From: a virus
Reading direction: 5' to 3' (one strand)
DNA: 21,296 nt
Virus record (IMG/VR): IMGVR_UViG_3300008262_000488
Location: 1 to 21,296 of that record
A program made the translations under genes and the position numbers. Position 1 is the stretch's first letter. Every line of letters begins with the position of its first letter. The notes under the pieces were generated by a model. That model was given only the letters and a program-made list of their open reading frames with translations. It was not told the DNA's origin and did not search any database. Positions 7,368-15,568 of the stretch are shown piece by piece.

Positions 7368-7766
7368 TTAAAGTGTATATTCCCATGTTTGAGGTTTAAA
7401 GCCCATTTGTCTTGCCTTACGTTCCCATCCACGTCTTTCAGAGTTGAACGTAACTTTAGTTTTACCGCCTTGTCTTGCTATTTGTTGAATCTCTTGAAAT
7501 GCTTGCATAAAGAGTGTATCGTCATTAATTAATGACCATGCAGCCCAAACATGAAGCCTGTTTCCGATTGGTTGAAGTACTACGAATCCTACTGGTTTAT
7601 TGTCTATAATGCCCATAAACAACATAGAACGTTGTTCAAAGCAATCACAATATACGTCTTCTGGTATATACTCGGTATGACCTTTAGATCTGACTATTTC
7701 TAATCCGTGTCTAATGTATTCCCAATGTTGACGTAAATTATCTTTAGGTATATAATGTAAAATCAT
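7368..7766 (-). CDS. GNAT-like acyltransferase-fold protein
   Basis: This 132-aa protein resembles the compact GNAT-like proteins found near the internal virion genes of podoviruses (compare T7 gp13). The supporting pattern is a beta strand and helix at the N-terminus, a central MLFMGIIDNKPVGFVVLQP pair of strands with a conserved Gly, an AFQEIQQIARQGG helix, and a closing WERKARQMGFKPQTWEY motif. The Arg/Gln-x-x-Gly-x-Gly/Ala acetyl-CoA loop is not clearly present, so it may be a catalytically dead, structural member. Its ATG overlaps the previous stop as ATGA. No membrane or signal segment is seen. A role in virion assembly is inferred from position between the tail and ejection genes. Confidence 0.6.
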   Translation of the reverse strand: MILHYIPKDNLRQHWEYIRHGLEIVRSKGHTEYIPEDVYCDCFEQRSMLFMGIIDNKPVGFVVLQPIGNRLHVWAAWSLINDDTLFMQAFQEIQQIARQGGKTKVTFNSERRGWERKARQMGFKPQTWEYTL

Positions 7767-8569
7767 CCTACTATTATATAACGATATGTTCTATCTGACA
7801 CAGAATTTGCAGGGTGAGATAGTGTTGCACTACCTTTAGTTTGTGCACTAACATAAGTTCCAGTAAATAAATTAGTGGTATATGAATTAGAACTTAAATA
7901 TTGTAATGTAGCTATAGTGCTAGGTGTTGATGGTCTAGTAGGACTTGTTTGTGCTGGCAACTGTTCAATAGTAACTGCTGTAGAAGTAGTAGCCCACATA
8001 ATTTCTACATAATCATTTTTAGCTAATTCAAAATAAAAATTTAGTGCAGCAATAAGATGACCTGCAGTTCCACCATGACTATTTGGTACTGAAAACTTAC
8101 TGTTAGATCCAGCAACGTCTGTACCATTTTTTCTAAACCAAATATCTATATCTTGAATTTGAGAATCTGTATTAGCAAACTGAAAGCTAAACTGTAGATT
8201 ATAAAGACCAGAATAAGATACATTTAATCTTGAGCTATTACTTAAAGACGCACCTAAAGCATAATCAGTAGTATTAAAAGTTACAGCATATGCAGTTGTT
8301 GTACTTGCAGCTATTTGATCCGTAGTATCTTGTACTGCTAAATATGGATAATAATCAGTAGCAGCTGTCATAGTGATTGGTTCTAAACCAATATATGAGT
8401 TATAACCTATACGTTCATCTGTAATGGTTGTAGTGGTAGCACCACCTGCTGCTAAAGTAATTTCGCCTGTATTGTTAGACTTACCTTCTACAAGGTTATT
8501 TACGACTTCAGAAACTTCACGAGGTGTACCACCTTGCCAGTTAAGCTTACGATACATGTCCCTAGACAT
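7763..8569 (-). CDS. Tail protein with internal C1q-like jelly roll
   Basis: This 268-aa protein probably forms part of the tail tip. Residues 1-65 (including YRKLNWQGGTPREVSEVVNN and a TTTTITDERIG strand) and residues 216-268 (ending GSATLSHPANSVSDRTYRYI) look like the two halves of a small conserved tail protein I know as a stand-alone family. Between them, at about 71-212, lies a beta-rich segment with C1q/TNF-like features: YNLQFSFQFAN, IDIWFRKNGTDV, AALNFYFELAKNDYVEIMW and a PTRPSTPS end. C1q-like domains usually form trimers and are used in phage tails for recognition. The start overlaps the hub gene stop as TAATG and the end overlaps the GNAT-like gene as ATGA. No enzyme motif is visible. 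Confidence 0.7.
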   Translation of the reverse strand: MSRDMYRKLNWQGGTPREVSEVVNNLVEGKSNNTGEITLAAGGATTTTITDERIGYNSYIGLEPITMTAATDYYPYLAVQDTTDQIAASTTTAYAVTFNTTDYALGASLSNSSRLNVSYSGLYNLQFSFQFANTDSQIQDIDIWFRKNGTDVAGSNSKFSVPNSHGGTAGHLIAALNFYFELAKNDYVEIMWATTSTAVTIEQLPAQTSPTRPSTPSTIATLQYLSSNSYTTNLFTGTYVSAQTKGSATLSHPANSVSDRTYRYIIVG

Positions 8570-9990
8570 TATCTACCGCCTTGTTGTGTATATTCTATAT
8601 CCAATCCTATAGCATGTGTCCAAGTGCCACTAGGAGTTGATTTAAGTCTATGATAACGACCATAGGATCTTAAAGGAACTCTACCTTCAGATGATGCAGC
8701 TAAAGCTGTTGAATATGTAATGTTATCATCTAATTCACGTCTAGATGCTATAGCAACGCTTGCAGAGCCATTATCTATTTGTGGTCTAGCTAAAGTAATC
8801 ACAGAGTTATAACCTAACTCTATATCGCCTACAGTTAAAGAAGCTGTAGAATTGCCACCTGTAAATGTAGCAATTTTAGCACCATCTGCACCACCTAATA
8901 AGAACTTACCACCTGACCATACACGAGAGTCTAGTGAAGCAGGAAGTGAGTCTAATGTTCCGTAAGCATCTAAACCTTCTAATGTCACACCAGAAGATGC
9001 TAGAGATACAATATACTCTAAAGAAGTGTCAGCAGATGACCATTTCTTTACTAACCAGTTATAGATAAGTAAAGAACGACCACCGTTAGTATTAGGATAG
9101 TTCCATATTACAATATTACGAATAGGATCTATAGCAGCACTTATAGTATCTTGTTGTGATAATGACATGTTTTGATAAAAGTATTCATCTACTTTATCAT
9201 TGCCAATATTAAACAATTGTGTACCATCACACATATAAAAGCCGTCATCAGCTAGGAAGTATGTATTCGGACCATATTGTGTAATAGATCCAGAAGTATT
9301 ACAGCCTAAATTACGAGAGATTGTGTCAAACTGGAAGAACAATGGAGATCCAACATATGACATTCTTACAATAGCTTTTTCTAATAATACAATGCCAAAC
9401 TCACCACCAGTAATGCCTGTAATGTTTCCACCTTCAGCAATTACTTGGTAATCTGATTGTGAAGCACCACCAGAAGTCCAATCCGTCTCGTCATTGATAT
9501 CCGACCATTGGAGTTTGTTTGTATCGTTACCAATACTTGCTGCCACTACAAAGTCACGAACTACTGTAATAAATTTAGCTATAGGTGCACTTGCAGATAC
9601 ATCAGCAAAGTTTGTAGATGATCCGATAGTCCATGCTTGAATCTTGTCATCATTATTAGCTGCTAATACAGAATTACCAAACTGAACAAAACTCCAACGA
9701 TCTGCACTAGAGTATCCACCAGCTTTAGATGCGTCATCCAATCCTGTTGTACCAGAATTAAATTTAAATAGTTTGGTAGTACCGCCTGCAAATAATTGAG
9801 TCGTAAGATCAAATTTAGCAGCAAATACATTGTTTAAGTTTTCACTAGCTGCTGTAGAATAGTCTGCAGATAATGGAAATGGTGCATATCCTATAGTGAT
9901 AGGATAGACGTTATTAGCTTCTAACAAAGCTCCAGTAGTCGTAGGTTGATCTGGCAACCATTCCGTAAACTCTATTCTTTGAGTAGCCAT
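8569..9990 (-). CDS. Tail hub / stabilisation protein, P22 gp10-like
   Basis: This 473-aa protein has an N-terminus (MATQRIEFTEWLPDQP, then NNVYPITIGYAPFP) and a series of beta strands with spaced motifs such as WSFVQFGNSVLAANNDDKIQ, FVVAASIGND and YFLADDGFYMCDG. These are typical of the phage tail hub or stabilisation proteins of the P22 gp10 type, which have a propeller-like architecture and close the tail below the portal. Residues 336-358 carry the motif TLEGLDAYGTLDSLPASLD, which recurs twice in the repetitive protein at 15569-16537. The stop of the previous gene (TAA) forms part of its TAAGGAA ribosome binding site nine bases upstream. The length fits the family. Confidence 0.75.
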   Translation of the reverse strand: MATQRIEFTEWLPDQPTTTGALLEANNVYPITIGYAPFPLSADYSTAASENLNNVFAAKFDLTTQLFAGGTTKLFKFNSGTTGLDDASKAGGYSSADRWSFVQFGNSVLAANNDDKIQAWTIGSSTNFADVSASAPIAKFITVVRDFVVAASIGNDTNKLQWSDINDETDWTSGGASQSDYQVIAEGGNITGITGGEFGIVLLEKAIVRMSYVGSPLFFQFDTISRNLGCNTSGSITQYGPNTYFLADDGFYMCDGTQLFNIGNDKVDEYFYQNMSLSQQDTISAAIDPIRNIVIWNYPNTNGGRSLLIYNWLVKKWSSADTSLEYIVSLASSGVTLEGLDAYGTLDSLPASLDSRVWSGGKFLLGGADGAKIATFTGGNSTASLTVGDIELGYNSVITLARPQIDNGSASVAIASRRELDDNITYSTALAASSEGRVPLRSYGRYHRLKSTPSGTWTHAIGLDIEYTQQGGR

Positions 9991-9999
9991 TCATTTTCC

Positions 10000-10362
10000 T
10001 TAAACTGTTACTTCGTCCCAAGATGTTGTTTCTTCGTTCCATACATATCTCTTACCGTCTGTAGGATAGTCCACAGGTGCTTTCCATTGTGCAGTTGCCT
10101 CGTCTAATGTCCATGAAGCAAATGGTTGTGGTGGTATAAATGCGTCTAGTTCAGCATCATATTTATAGCCAATACCTGCGTAGTTCTTACGAATGTTACC
10201 GTTGTATGAAGTTTGAACCCAGCGACCACCTAAAAGATTGTTACAGAACGCAGCACCAATTGCTTCATTCTCTACACCATCTTGATCTGCTGTATCTTGG
10301 TTAGCTACTACAATCACTTGAGTAACTAAATTTTCTTCGTTTAATAAGCAAAAGTGCGCCAT
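10000..10362 (-). CDS. Small conserved phage protein, function unknown
   Basis: This 120-aa protein belongs to a small family I recognise from aquatic tailed phages, but whose function I do not know. Conserved-looking features are a beta-rich start (MAHFCLLNEENLVTQVIVVA), a central GRWVQTSYNGNIRKNYAGIG segment, and a Trp-rich end with FIPPQPFASWTLDEATAQW and PTDGKRYVWNEETTSWDEV. There is no signal peptide or membrane segment. It starts 14 bases after the HNH gene with a strong AAGGAGA ribosome binding site. Its place among tail genes suggests a tail or tail-assembly role, but no motif shows this. Without the HNH gene it would directly follow the giant tail protein gene. Confidence 0.65.
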   Translation of the reverse strand: MAHFCLLNEENLVTQVIVVANQDTADQDGVENEAIGAAFCNNLLGGRWVQTSYNGNIRKNYAGIGYKYDAELDAFIPPQPFASWTLDEATAQWKAPVDYPTDGKRYVWNEETTSWDEVTV

Positions 10363-10376
10363 CTATTTCTCCTTAA

Positions 10377-10838
10377 TTAAATATGTTTCCAGGTATTGCT
10401 ACGCCAAATACGATAGATTGTAGATGGAACTACATTAAATTCTTGGCATAATTTTTTATAATTTTCATTCATTCTATTTTTTATAGAAACTATTTGGTCA
10501 TTAGTTAATTTATGATGACCTTGCATTTCACCTTTAGCTTGTCTATTTTTATTTATTTTATCTTTTATATTATCTTGATGAGTTCCATAAAATAAATGTT
10601 TAGGATTTACACATAATGGATTATCACAAGTATGACATACACACATTCCATCTTGTTTTCCTAAATGTATTTCAGCAGAATATCTATGTGCTTTAGTTTG
10701 TTTATTATTATCACCATCCCAAAATTGACCATAACCATCTTTATCTACACCAGCAACATAATTCCAACATTCATTATCTAAACGTTTATCTACTTTACTC
10801 CAAAATCTTATTAAACTATTTGTTTTTGATCTAGCCAT
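10377..10838 (-). CDS. Free-standing HNH homing endonuclease
   Basis: This 153-aa protein has an HNH_3-type nuclease core at about residues 50-95, with MCVCHTCDNPLCVNPKHLFY holding His69, Asn78 and His81 of the betabetaalpha-metal site, and cysteines (68, 71, 76) near it. Downstream, residues 105-153 (HHKLTNDQIVSIKNRMNENY, then STIYRIWRSNTWKHI) look like a helix-turn-helix DNA-binding tail as in NUMOD/HNH homing enzymes. No intron is evident, so it is a stand-alone mobile gene between two tail genes. Its base composition looks richer in AT than its neighbours, a sign of separate origin. Its ribosome binding site AAGGTGAT contains the TGA stop of the preceding gene, so it is precisely fitted to the operon. 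Confidence 0.88.
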   Translation of the reverse strand: MARSKTNSLIRFWSKVDKRLDNECWNYVAGVDKDGYGQFWDGDNNKQTKAHRYSAEIHLGKQDGMCVCHTCDNPLCVNPKHLFYGTHQDNIKDKINKNRQAKGEMQGHHKLTNDQIVSIKNRMNENYKKLCQEFNVVPSTIYRIWRSNTWKHI

Positions 10839-10841
10839 ATA

Positions 10842-13800
10842 TCACCTTGCATTAGAAATTTTTGTAGGATTCTCTGCAAATGCCATATATATGTATGTTC
10901 CAGCATTAACAATATCAAATCCACTTCTTAATTTAAATCCATTTGAAAGAAAGTCAATATTTACTTGAGAAGTTGTAGATTCTGCCTGTGAACTATCTGC
11001 TGCTAAATAATCATCAACAACATTAAAAGGACTTCTAGAAGAATCTTCCATTACCCAATTATTACCGCTATCTGTTCTTTTAATTAATACAAATTTAGGT
11101 CTAAATCCTAAATAAATAAATGGACCGTCTGTAGAACCATTACCTGTGTAAGAACCAAACTTACTAAACCCTGCTATTTCTGCCCAGCAATAGGCTACCA
11201 TGCCAGGACTTCCTGAAGTATTGGTTGTTCCTGCAGAACCAACACTAAATACAGTTGATGTAGGGTCTGTATTGTTCCAAGCAAGTGAAGTTGTATTAGC
11301 AGCATTAGTTAAGTTTAAATAAAGTGTTTTAGTCCCACCTAATGATGTATGGTATACACTCCATGATTCTGTTCCTCTATACCTTGTAAATATCATTTTA
11401 GGTGCTACACCTAAACCATGTCCTACTGTAGCGTTAGCACCTGTTCCTGTATAAGTTACAACACTAAACCCAGTAGTTGTATTAGCTCTTACTTGTGATG
11501 ATATAGAACCGCTTGTATTAGTTACTGTAGAACTACCAGCTTGCCATTGCCATGCTACATAAGTAATGCCAGATTGGTTACCAGCAGTATCAGTTCCTAT
11601 GTTAAAACCATTTGAATTAAATGCAGTAACCATAGTTGATTGAGTAGATTCTGCGTTTGTGCCAAATGTTTCTAGTTGTTTTGTAGCTCCACGAACAGCG
11701 TCATACAACCAACTTCCATAAGCTGCTGATCTTGCTTGTCCCCAAACTAAATCTGGTCTAAATAAGCCAGCATTTGTTATACTTGTATTAGCACCATTTC
11801 CTGTATATAGCGTTGCATCCATAAACCTATTACCCTGTAATATAGTAGGAGTAGGAAGGTTAAATGTGTTTAGTCTTACAAAGCCTGTAGGAGGTGTGTA
11901 AGTAAATGGTCTTTGACCAAAGTTTAAAAATCCACCATTACCAGAGTTATCAAATTGATAAGGTAAATATGTATATCCACTTGTAGTAGTTGTAGCACCT
12001 TGAGATACATTATTTTTATAAAATACAACGCTATTATTGTCAGCATCATACGCTACACCAATAACATCTCCAGTTGTATATGAAGCTCCATAAGCAATAC
12101 TGTTAGTGCCATTAAGCCATTTAGTTCCATTTCTATTATATTTCACACCATAGTTTTCATCTGGCGGATTAAGACCTACAATACCTATTGCTGGTCCATT
12201 ACCTGCCCCAGTAGAACTATTATTTGTAAATTCAAAATAATATTTACCCGTGGATGGAAAAGCCATTGTTCCCCAGCATTCATAACTTGATCCAGCACCT
12301 CTTAAATTGCCTTCTGTTACAGAACCAGAAAGTTGTCTTATTGTTGGATTTAATACGCAATAATTAGCCACAGTCGCACTTGTGTTAGTAGGCACATCTA
12401 ACATAGCATCATAAGTTGTGCCAGCTGTTAAGCTAATGTTGTTAGTAGTCCAATTGTTATTGTTACCTGATGTGTCGTAGCCTAATGTTGTGGTAGATGT
12501 TGTGTTACCAAATGTTAGGTAGAAACCGTTAGTTCCGTATGTGCCTGTGTATTTAATTGGTTTCCATACACCGTTAGCGTCATTGTTACCAAAGTAATAT
12601 GGTTCTAGTGCTTGACCGTCAATGAAGTTAATGTCAGTCATGTAGCCATCAAATTGTTGGTCGCTATTCCAGCTTCTTCTTCCTATTGTATGAAGTGCTG
12701 TGCTGTTAAAATATGTATCTCCATTTAATGTTGGATATGCAGAACCTACTTGAAATGAAGTTTGTTGATTGCCATTTACATATATCTTTAATCTATTTGC
12801 TTCTGTTGCTTGTGTTGTATCACAAGCCACTACTAAATGATACCAAGCAGATGGGTCTCGTGGCATTAAATTTGTAATTAAATCAGAACCAGCCGCACCA
12901 TTTACACGAAAACTATAATTAGTTCCATCATTAAGATAAATTGCAGTTTGTCCTTGTGCGCCAAATAATGTTCCCATATTTACAGAAATAGTGCCTAGTT
13001 TTATCCAAGCAGACCATGTCCATGTTTTTCTATTAGATGCAACACTTGGTGTTCTATTTAAATATGCAGACGCACTTCCTCTAAACCTTAAAGAATTGTT
13101 TAGGTTATTAGTAAGTGGTGTTAAAGCACCTGTAGCTGTAAATGTGTGGATAGTATTACCACCTGATGATGTGACTAGACCACCATTAAATACTTGTGAG
13201 CCAGCGTATAAGATGATAACGACACCTGAACCACCTGACTGACCGTTAGTTGCTCCTAATGGATCACCTGCTAAACCACCAGCGCCACCGCCTGTGTTTT
13301 GAGTGCCTGGTGTATTGCCTGTATTGCTTGCTCCAGCTCCTCCGTTACCACCACCACCTTGACCACCTGTGCCAGCACTTCCTGAAGAGTAAGCTCCACC
13401 ACCGCCACCACCTGCATAATATGTAGCTGTGCCTGATATAGATGATTGAGTTCCTATACCGCCTGCACCACCTGTGATTGTAACGGCTACCGAACCTGCT
13501 GCTCCTGCTCCGCCACCACCGCCACCAGCGTTTACACCAGCTCCACCATTATTTCCTTGCCCACTTGTGCCTGTTCCTGCTGTTCTAGGTGATTCACCGC
13601 TACCTCCGCCTCCTGAACCTCCGTTAGCGCCTGTGCCTGTAGAGCCACCGCCTCCACCTCCACCTGTGGAAGTTAATGTTGTTAATCCTGTTCCTGATAA
13701 TACAGAATTGCTACCACTTGGTGCTACACCTGAAGATGTGCCTCCTGCTCCACCCGCACCTACAGTAACTACATAAGTTGCGCCTGAATAAAGAGTTGTA

Positions 13801-14801
13801 GAACCTGATAATAAACCACCAGCTCCACCTCCGCCTCCACCAGCATATCCACCTAATTGTCTAGCACTTCCACCACCACCAGCTACGACTAAATAACTAG
13901 CTGTTACAGGTGTAAGAGGGCTTAATGTGCCTGAAGATGTGAATGTGTGTATTTGGTTACCACCTGAAGTAGTAAGAGTGCCACCTATGAATTTTGGTGT
14001 AGCAGATGCATAGGATATGATGACTACTCCTGAACCTCCTGCAGCTCCTGCTCCAGCTCCTCCGCCTCCTGCAGAACCTCCACCGCCTCCACCACCACCG
14101 CCTAAATTAACAGTTCCTGCAGAGTTAGCTGTTCCACCACCGCCTGTTCCACCTAAACCACCGTTAGATGTTGTTCCATATGCAGTATTATAGTAACCAG
14201 CTCCGCCTCCACCACCTGCGTATGTTACGGATGAGCCTGAAATAGAAGATGATAAACCATTACCACCAGCTCCGCCTGTAGAAGAACCAGAAGCATTACC
14301 ACCAACTGCACCAGCACCACCGCCACCTGCACCTGACTGGTTAGTTGCATCATTAAGACCATCACCACCTGCATTACCTTGACCAGATGTTGCAGAGCCA
14401 CCAAACCTATTAGTAGTTGACCTACCTCCGCCACCACCGCCAGAACCACCTGAACCTGCTGCTACATTATTGTAACCACCATAACCGCCACCAACTGAAG
14501 TAACAGTAGTTAAGCCTGTACCTGAAATAACTGAACTACTACCTTGAGAACCAATAGTATTTATTGCACCACCATTGCCACCTGCACCTACAGCAATAGA
14601 ATAAGTATTAAGAGTAGATAGAGTAAATGTAGATGTTTGGTAGCCACCAGCACCGCCACCTCCACCACCTGCAGTTCCACCTGCACCTCCGCCTCCACCA
14701 GCAACAACAAGATAAGATGCTGCTACTTTGTTTTTATCTGCGGCAGATAGAATACCATAAGCTCTTGCGGCTTGTACGGCTAGTCTTGACAATAATGACA
14801 T
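10842..14801 (-). CDS. Giant Gly-rich/LamG/SPRY tail protein
   Basis: This 1319-aa protein is the best candidate for host recognition. Domain order: a short helical N-terminus (1-25) that may anchor it to the tail; two homologous Gly-rich modules (about 28-299 and 300-565), each starting ASYLVVAGGGG and ending with an IHTF motif and PLT; a LamG/concanavalin-like domain (about 568-770, with TWSAWIKLG, WYHLVVACD and KIYVNGN); a SPRY-like domain (about 840-985, with GKYYFEF and GDVIGVAYDADNNSVVFYKN); and about 330 residues of DUF7483-like repeats, each starting with a YTGNGA/YTGTGA-type strand and followed by a 'xRPDLVW'-type strand. Such Gly-rich lattice and lectin-like domains are usual in phage adhesins. 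Its TAG/GGA junction with the preceding fibre-like gene places it in the tail operon. A glycan ligand is inference. Confidence 0.78.
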   Translation of the reverse strand: MSLLSRLAVQAARAYGILSAADKNKVAASYLVVAGGGGGAGGTAGGGGGGAGGYQTSTFTLSTLNTYSIAVGAGGNGGAINTIGSQGSSSVISGTGLTTVTSVGGGYGGYNNVAAGSGGSGGGGGGRSTTNRFGGSATSGQGNAGGDGLNDATNQSGAGGGGAGAVGGNASGSSTGGAGGNGLSSSISGSSVTYAGGGGGAGYYNTAYGTTSNGGLGGTGGGGTANSAGTVNLGGGGGGGGGSAGGGGAGAGAAGGSGVVIISYASATPKFIGGTLTTSGGNQIHTFTSSGTLSPLTPVTASYLVVAGGGGSARQLGGYAGGGGGGAGGLLSGSTTLYSGATYVVTVGAGGAGGTSSGVAPSGSNSVLSGTGLTTLTSTGGGGGGGSTGTGANGGSGGGGSGESPRTAGTGTSGQGNNGGAGVNAGGGGGGAGAAGSVAVTITGGAGGIGTQSSISGTATYYAGGGGGGAYSSGSAGTGGQGGGGNGGAGASNTGNTPGTQNTGGGAGGLAGDPLGATNGQSGGSGVVIILYAGSQVFNGGLVTSSGGNTIHTFTATGALTPLTNNLNNSLRFRGSASAYLNRTPSVASNRKTWTWSAWIKLGTISVNMGTLFGAQGQTAIYLNDGTNYSFRVNGAAGSDLITNLMPRDPSAWYHLVVACDTTQATEANRLKIYVNGNQQTSFQVGSAYPTLNGDTYFNSTALHTIGRRSWNSDQQFDGYMTDINFIDGQALEPYYFGNNDANGVWKPIKYTGTYGTNGFYLTFGNTTSTTTLGYDTSGNNNNWTTNNISLTAGTTYDAMLDVPTNTSATVANYCVLNPTIRQLSGSVTEGNLRGAGSSYECWGTMAFPSTGKYYFEFTNNSSTGAGNGPAIGIVGLNPPDENYGVKYNRNGTKWLNGTNSIAYGASYTTGDVIGVAYDADNNSVVFYKNNVSQGATTTTSGYTYLPYQFDNSGNGGFLNFGQRPFTYTPPTGFVRLNTFNLPTPTILQGNRFMDATLYTGNGANTSITNAGLFRPDLVWGQARSAAYGSWLYDAVRGATKQLETFGTNAESTQSTMVTAFNSNGFNIGTDTAGNQSGITYVAWQWQAGSSTVTNTSGSISSQVRANTTTGFSVVTYTGTGANATVGHGLGVAPKMIFTRYRGTESWSVYHTSLGGTKTLYLNLTNAANTTSLAWNNTDPTSTVFSVGSAGTTNTSGSPGMVAYCWAEIAGFSKFGSYTGNGSTDGPFIYLGFRPKFVLIKRTDSGNNWVMEDSSRSPFNVVDDYLAADSSQAESTTSQVNIDFLSNGFKLRSGFDIVNAGTYIYMAFAENPTKISNAR
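13107..14720 (-). repeat. Tandem duplication of a Gly-rich module
   Basis: This part of the giant tail gene codes two consecutive modules of about 270 residues. Both begin with the same ASYLVVAGGGG strand, contain a SGTGLTT(V/L)TS strand about 65-70 residues later, carry a SGVVII strand, and close with GGN(Q/T)IHTFT followed by G(T/A)L(S/T)PLT. Between these landmarks they consist of glycine runs. The pattern indicates an internal duplication and makes the DNA locally GC-rich and prone to slippage. Confidence 0.8.
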
Positions 14802-14810
14802 TGTTAATTC

Positions 14811-15554
14811 CTACTTAAATTGAGTTTGAGCTGCGAATACAGAGAATGTTGCTGAACCTGTTTTAATAATTGTGTATGAGTAAGCATCTACACCTGAAGC
14901 ATTACCACTTGACCATGCTGTACCACCTTGATATTTAGGTGTAACAGATGAACCGTCAATTGTAACTGCGTTGTTATAGTATGCTGTAGCACCTTGTGAT
15001 ACTAGGAATACGACTGTGATAGCTTCACCTGTTGACATTGCTGTATCTAAAGATGTGCCTGATGAACCTCTAAAGTTTACAGTCCAGTTTGCACTTGCAT
15101 TAGTTGTATAGTATAACACAGACTGTGTAGTTACATCATAGTTAATAGTACCTGTAGCTGCTGTTGCTGATACAGTTACACCTTCTAAAGCGTTTGTAAA
15201 TTTAGATGCTAATACTGAAGATGTACCAGCAAATGTTTGTTTGCCTGTATATGAATTGTTTGAATTAGATGCTACATAGTTAGCATTATATGCTTGTACG
15301 TCTGTACCGATAGCAAGACCTAAATTTGATCTAGCCGTAGTAGCATTTGCTGCACCTGTACCACCAGCTGCAATAGGTATAGTGTCACCACTTGCACCTG
15401 ATTGCAAGTCTTTAACTTGTGCCATCAATGTGCGAATAGCATTATTAATACCTGAAGGTGCACAACCCTCATCAATATTAATATTTGCAATGTCGGTGTT
15501 TAGATTAGCACCAGCACTGGTTGATGAATATTCTGAAATTTTTGTCTTTGCCAT
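14811..15554 (-). CDS. Tail fibre-like protein
   Basis: This 247-aa protein has the typical start of a phage fibre or fibre-linker protein: MAKTKISEYS, then INIDEGCAPSGINNAIRTLM, a conserved helix, followed by IPIAAGGTGAANATTARSNL. That last segment is the 'GGTGA...AR.NLGL' shaft motif common to many tail fibres. The C-terminal 130 residues are beta-rich and Ser/Thr/Ala-rich and end in SATFSVFAAQTQFK, as in many small tail proteins. It probably trimerises. The preceding gene ends 14 bases upstream, with an AAGGA ribosome binding site in the gap. The giant tail protein gene follows at once, which suggests that the two form one host-recognition apparatus. The exact place in the virion is inferred. 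Confidence 0.75.
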   Translation of the reverse strand: MAKTKISEYSSTSAGANLNTDIANINIDEGCAPSGINNAIRTLMAQVKDLQSGASGDTIPIAAGGTGAANATTARSNLGLAIGTDVQAYNANYVASNSNNSYTGKQTFAGTSSVLASKFTNALEGVTVSATAATGTINYDVTTQSVLYYTTNASANWTVNFRGSSGTSLDTAMSTGEAITVVFLVSQGATAYYNNAVTIDGSSVTPKYQGGTAWSSGNASGVDAYSYTIIKTGSATFSVFAAQTQFK

Positions 15555-15568
15555 AATTGTTCCTTAAA

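Noticed and set aside
10377-10838. HNH gene considered as an intron-encoded endonuclease splitting one tail gene
   Set aside because: The flanking genes have complete starts, stops and ribosome binding sites, and the two flanking proteins belong to different families, so no intron is needed.
13474-13776. Plus-strand Pro-rich open frame of 100 aa, and similar frames at 12991-13242 and 1434-1727
   Set aside because: They are antisense shadows of the Gly-rich and Pro-rich regions of real minus-strand genes; low complexity keeps the frames open. There is no plausible operon context on the plus strand.
14225-14449. Minus-strand 74-aa Val/Leu-rich frame inside the giant tail gene; likewise 17881-18099 in the capsid gene and 6545-6727
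   Set aside because: These are out-of-frame shadows within well-supported genes; composition reflects the codon pattern of the host frame.
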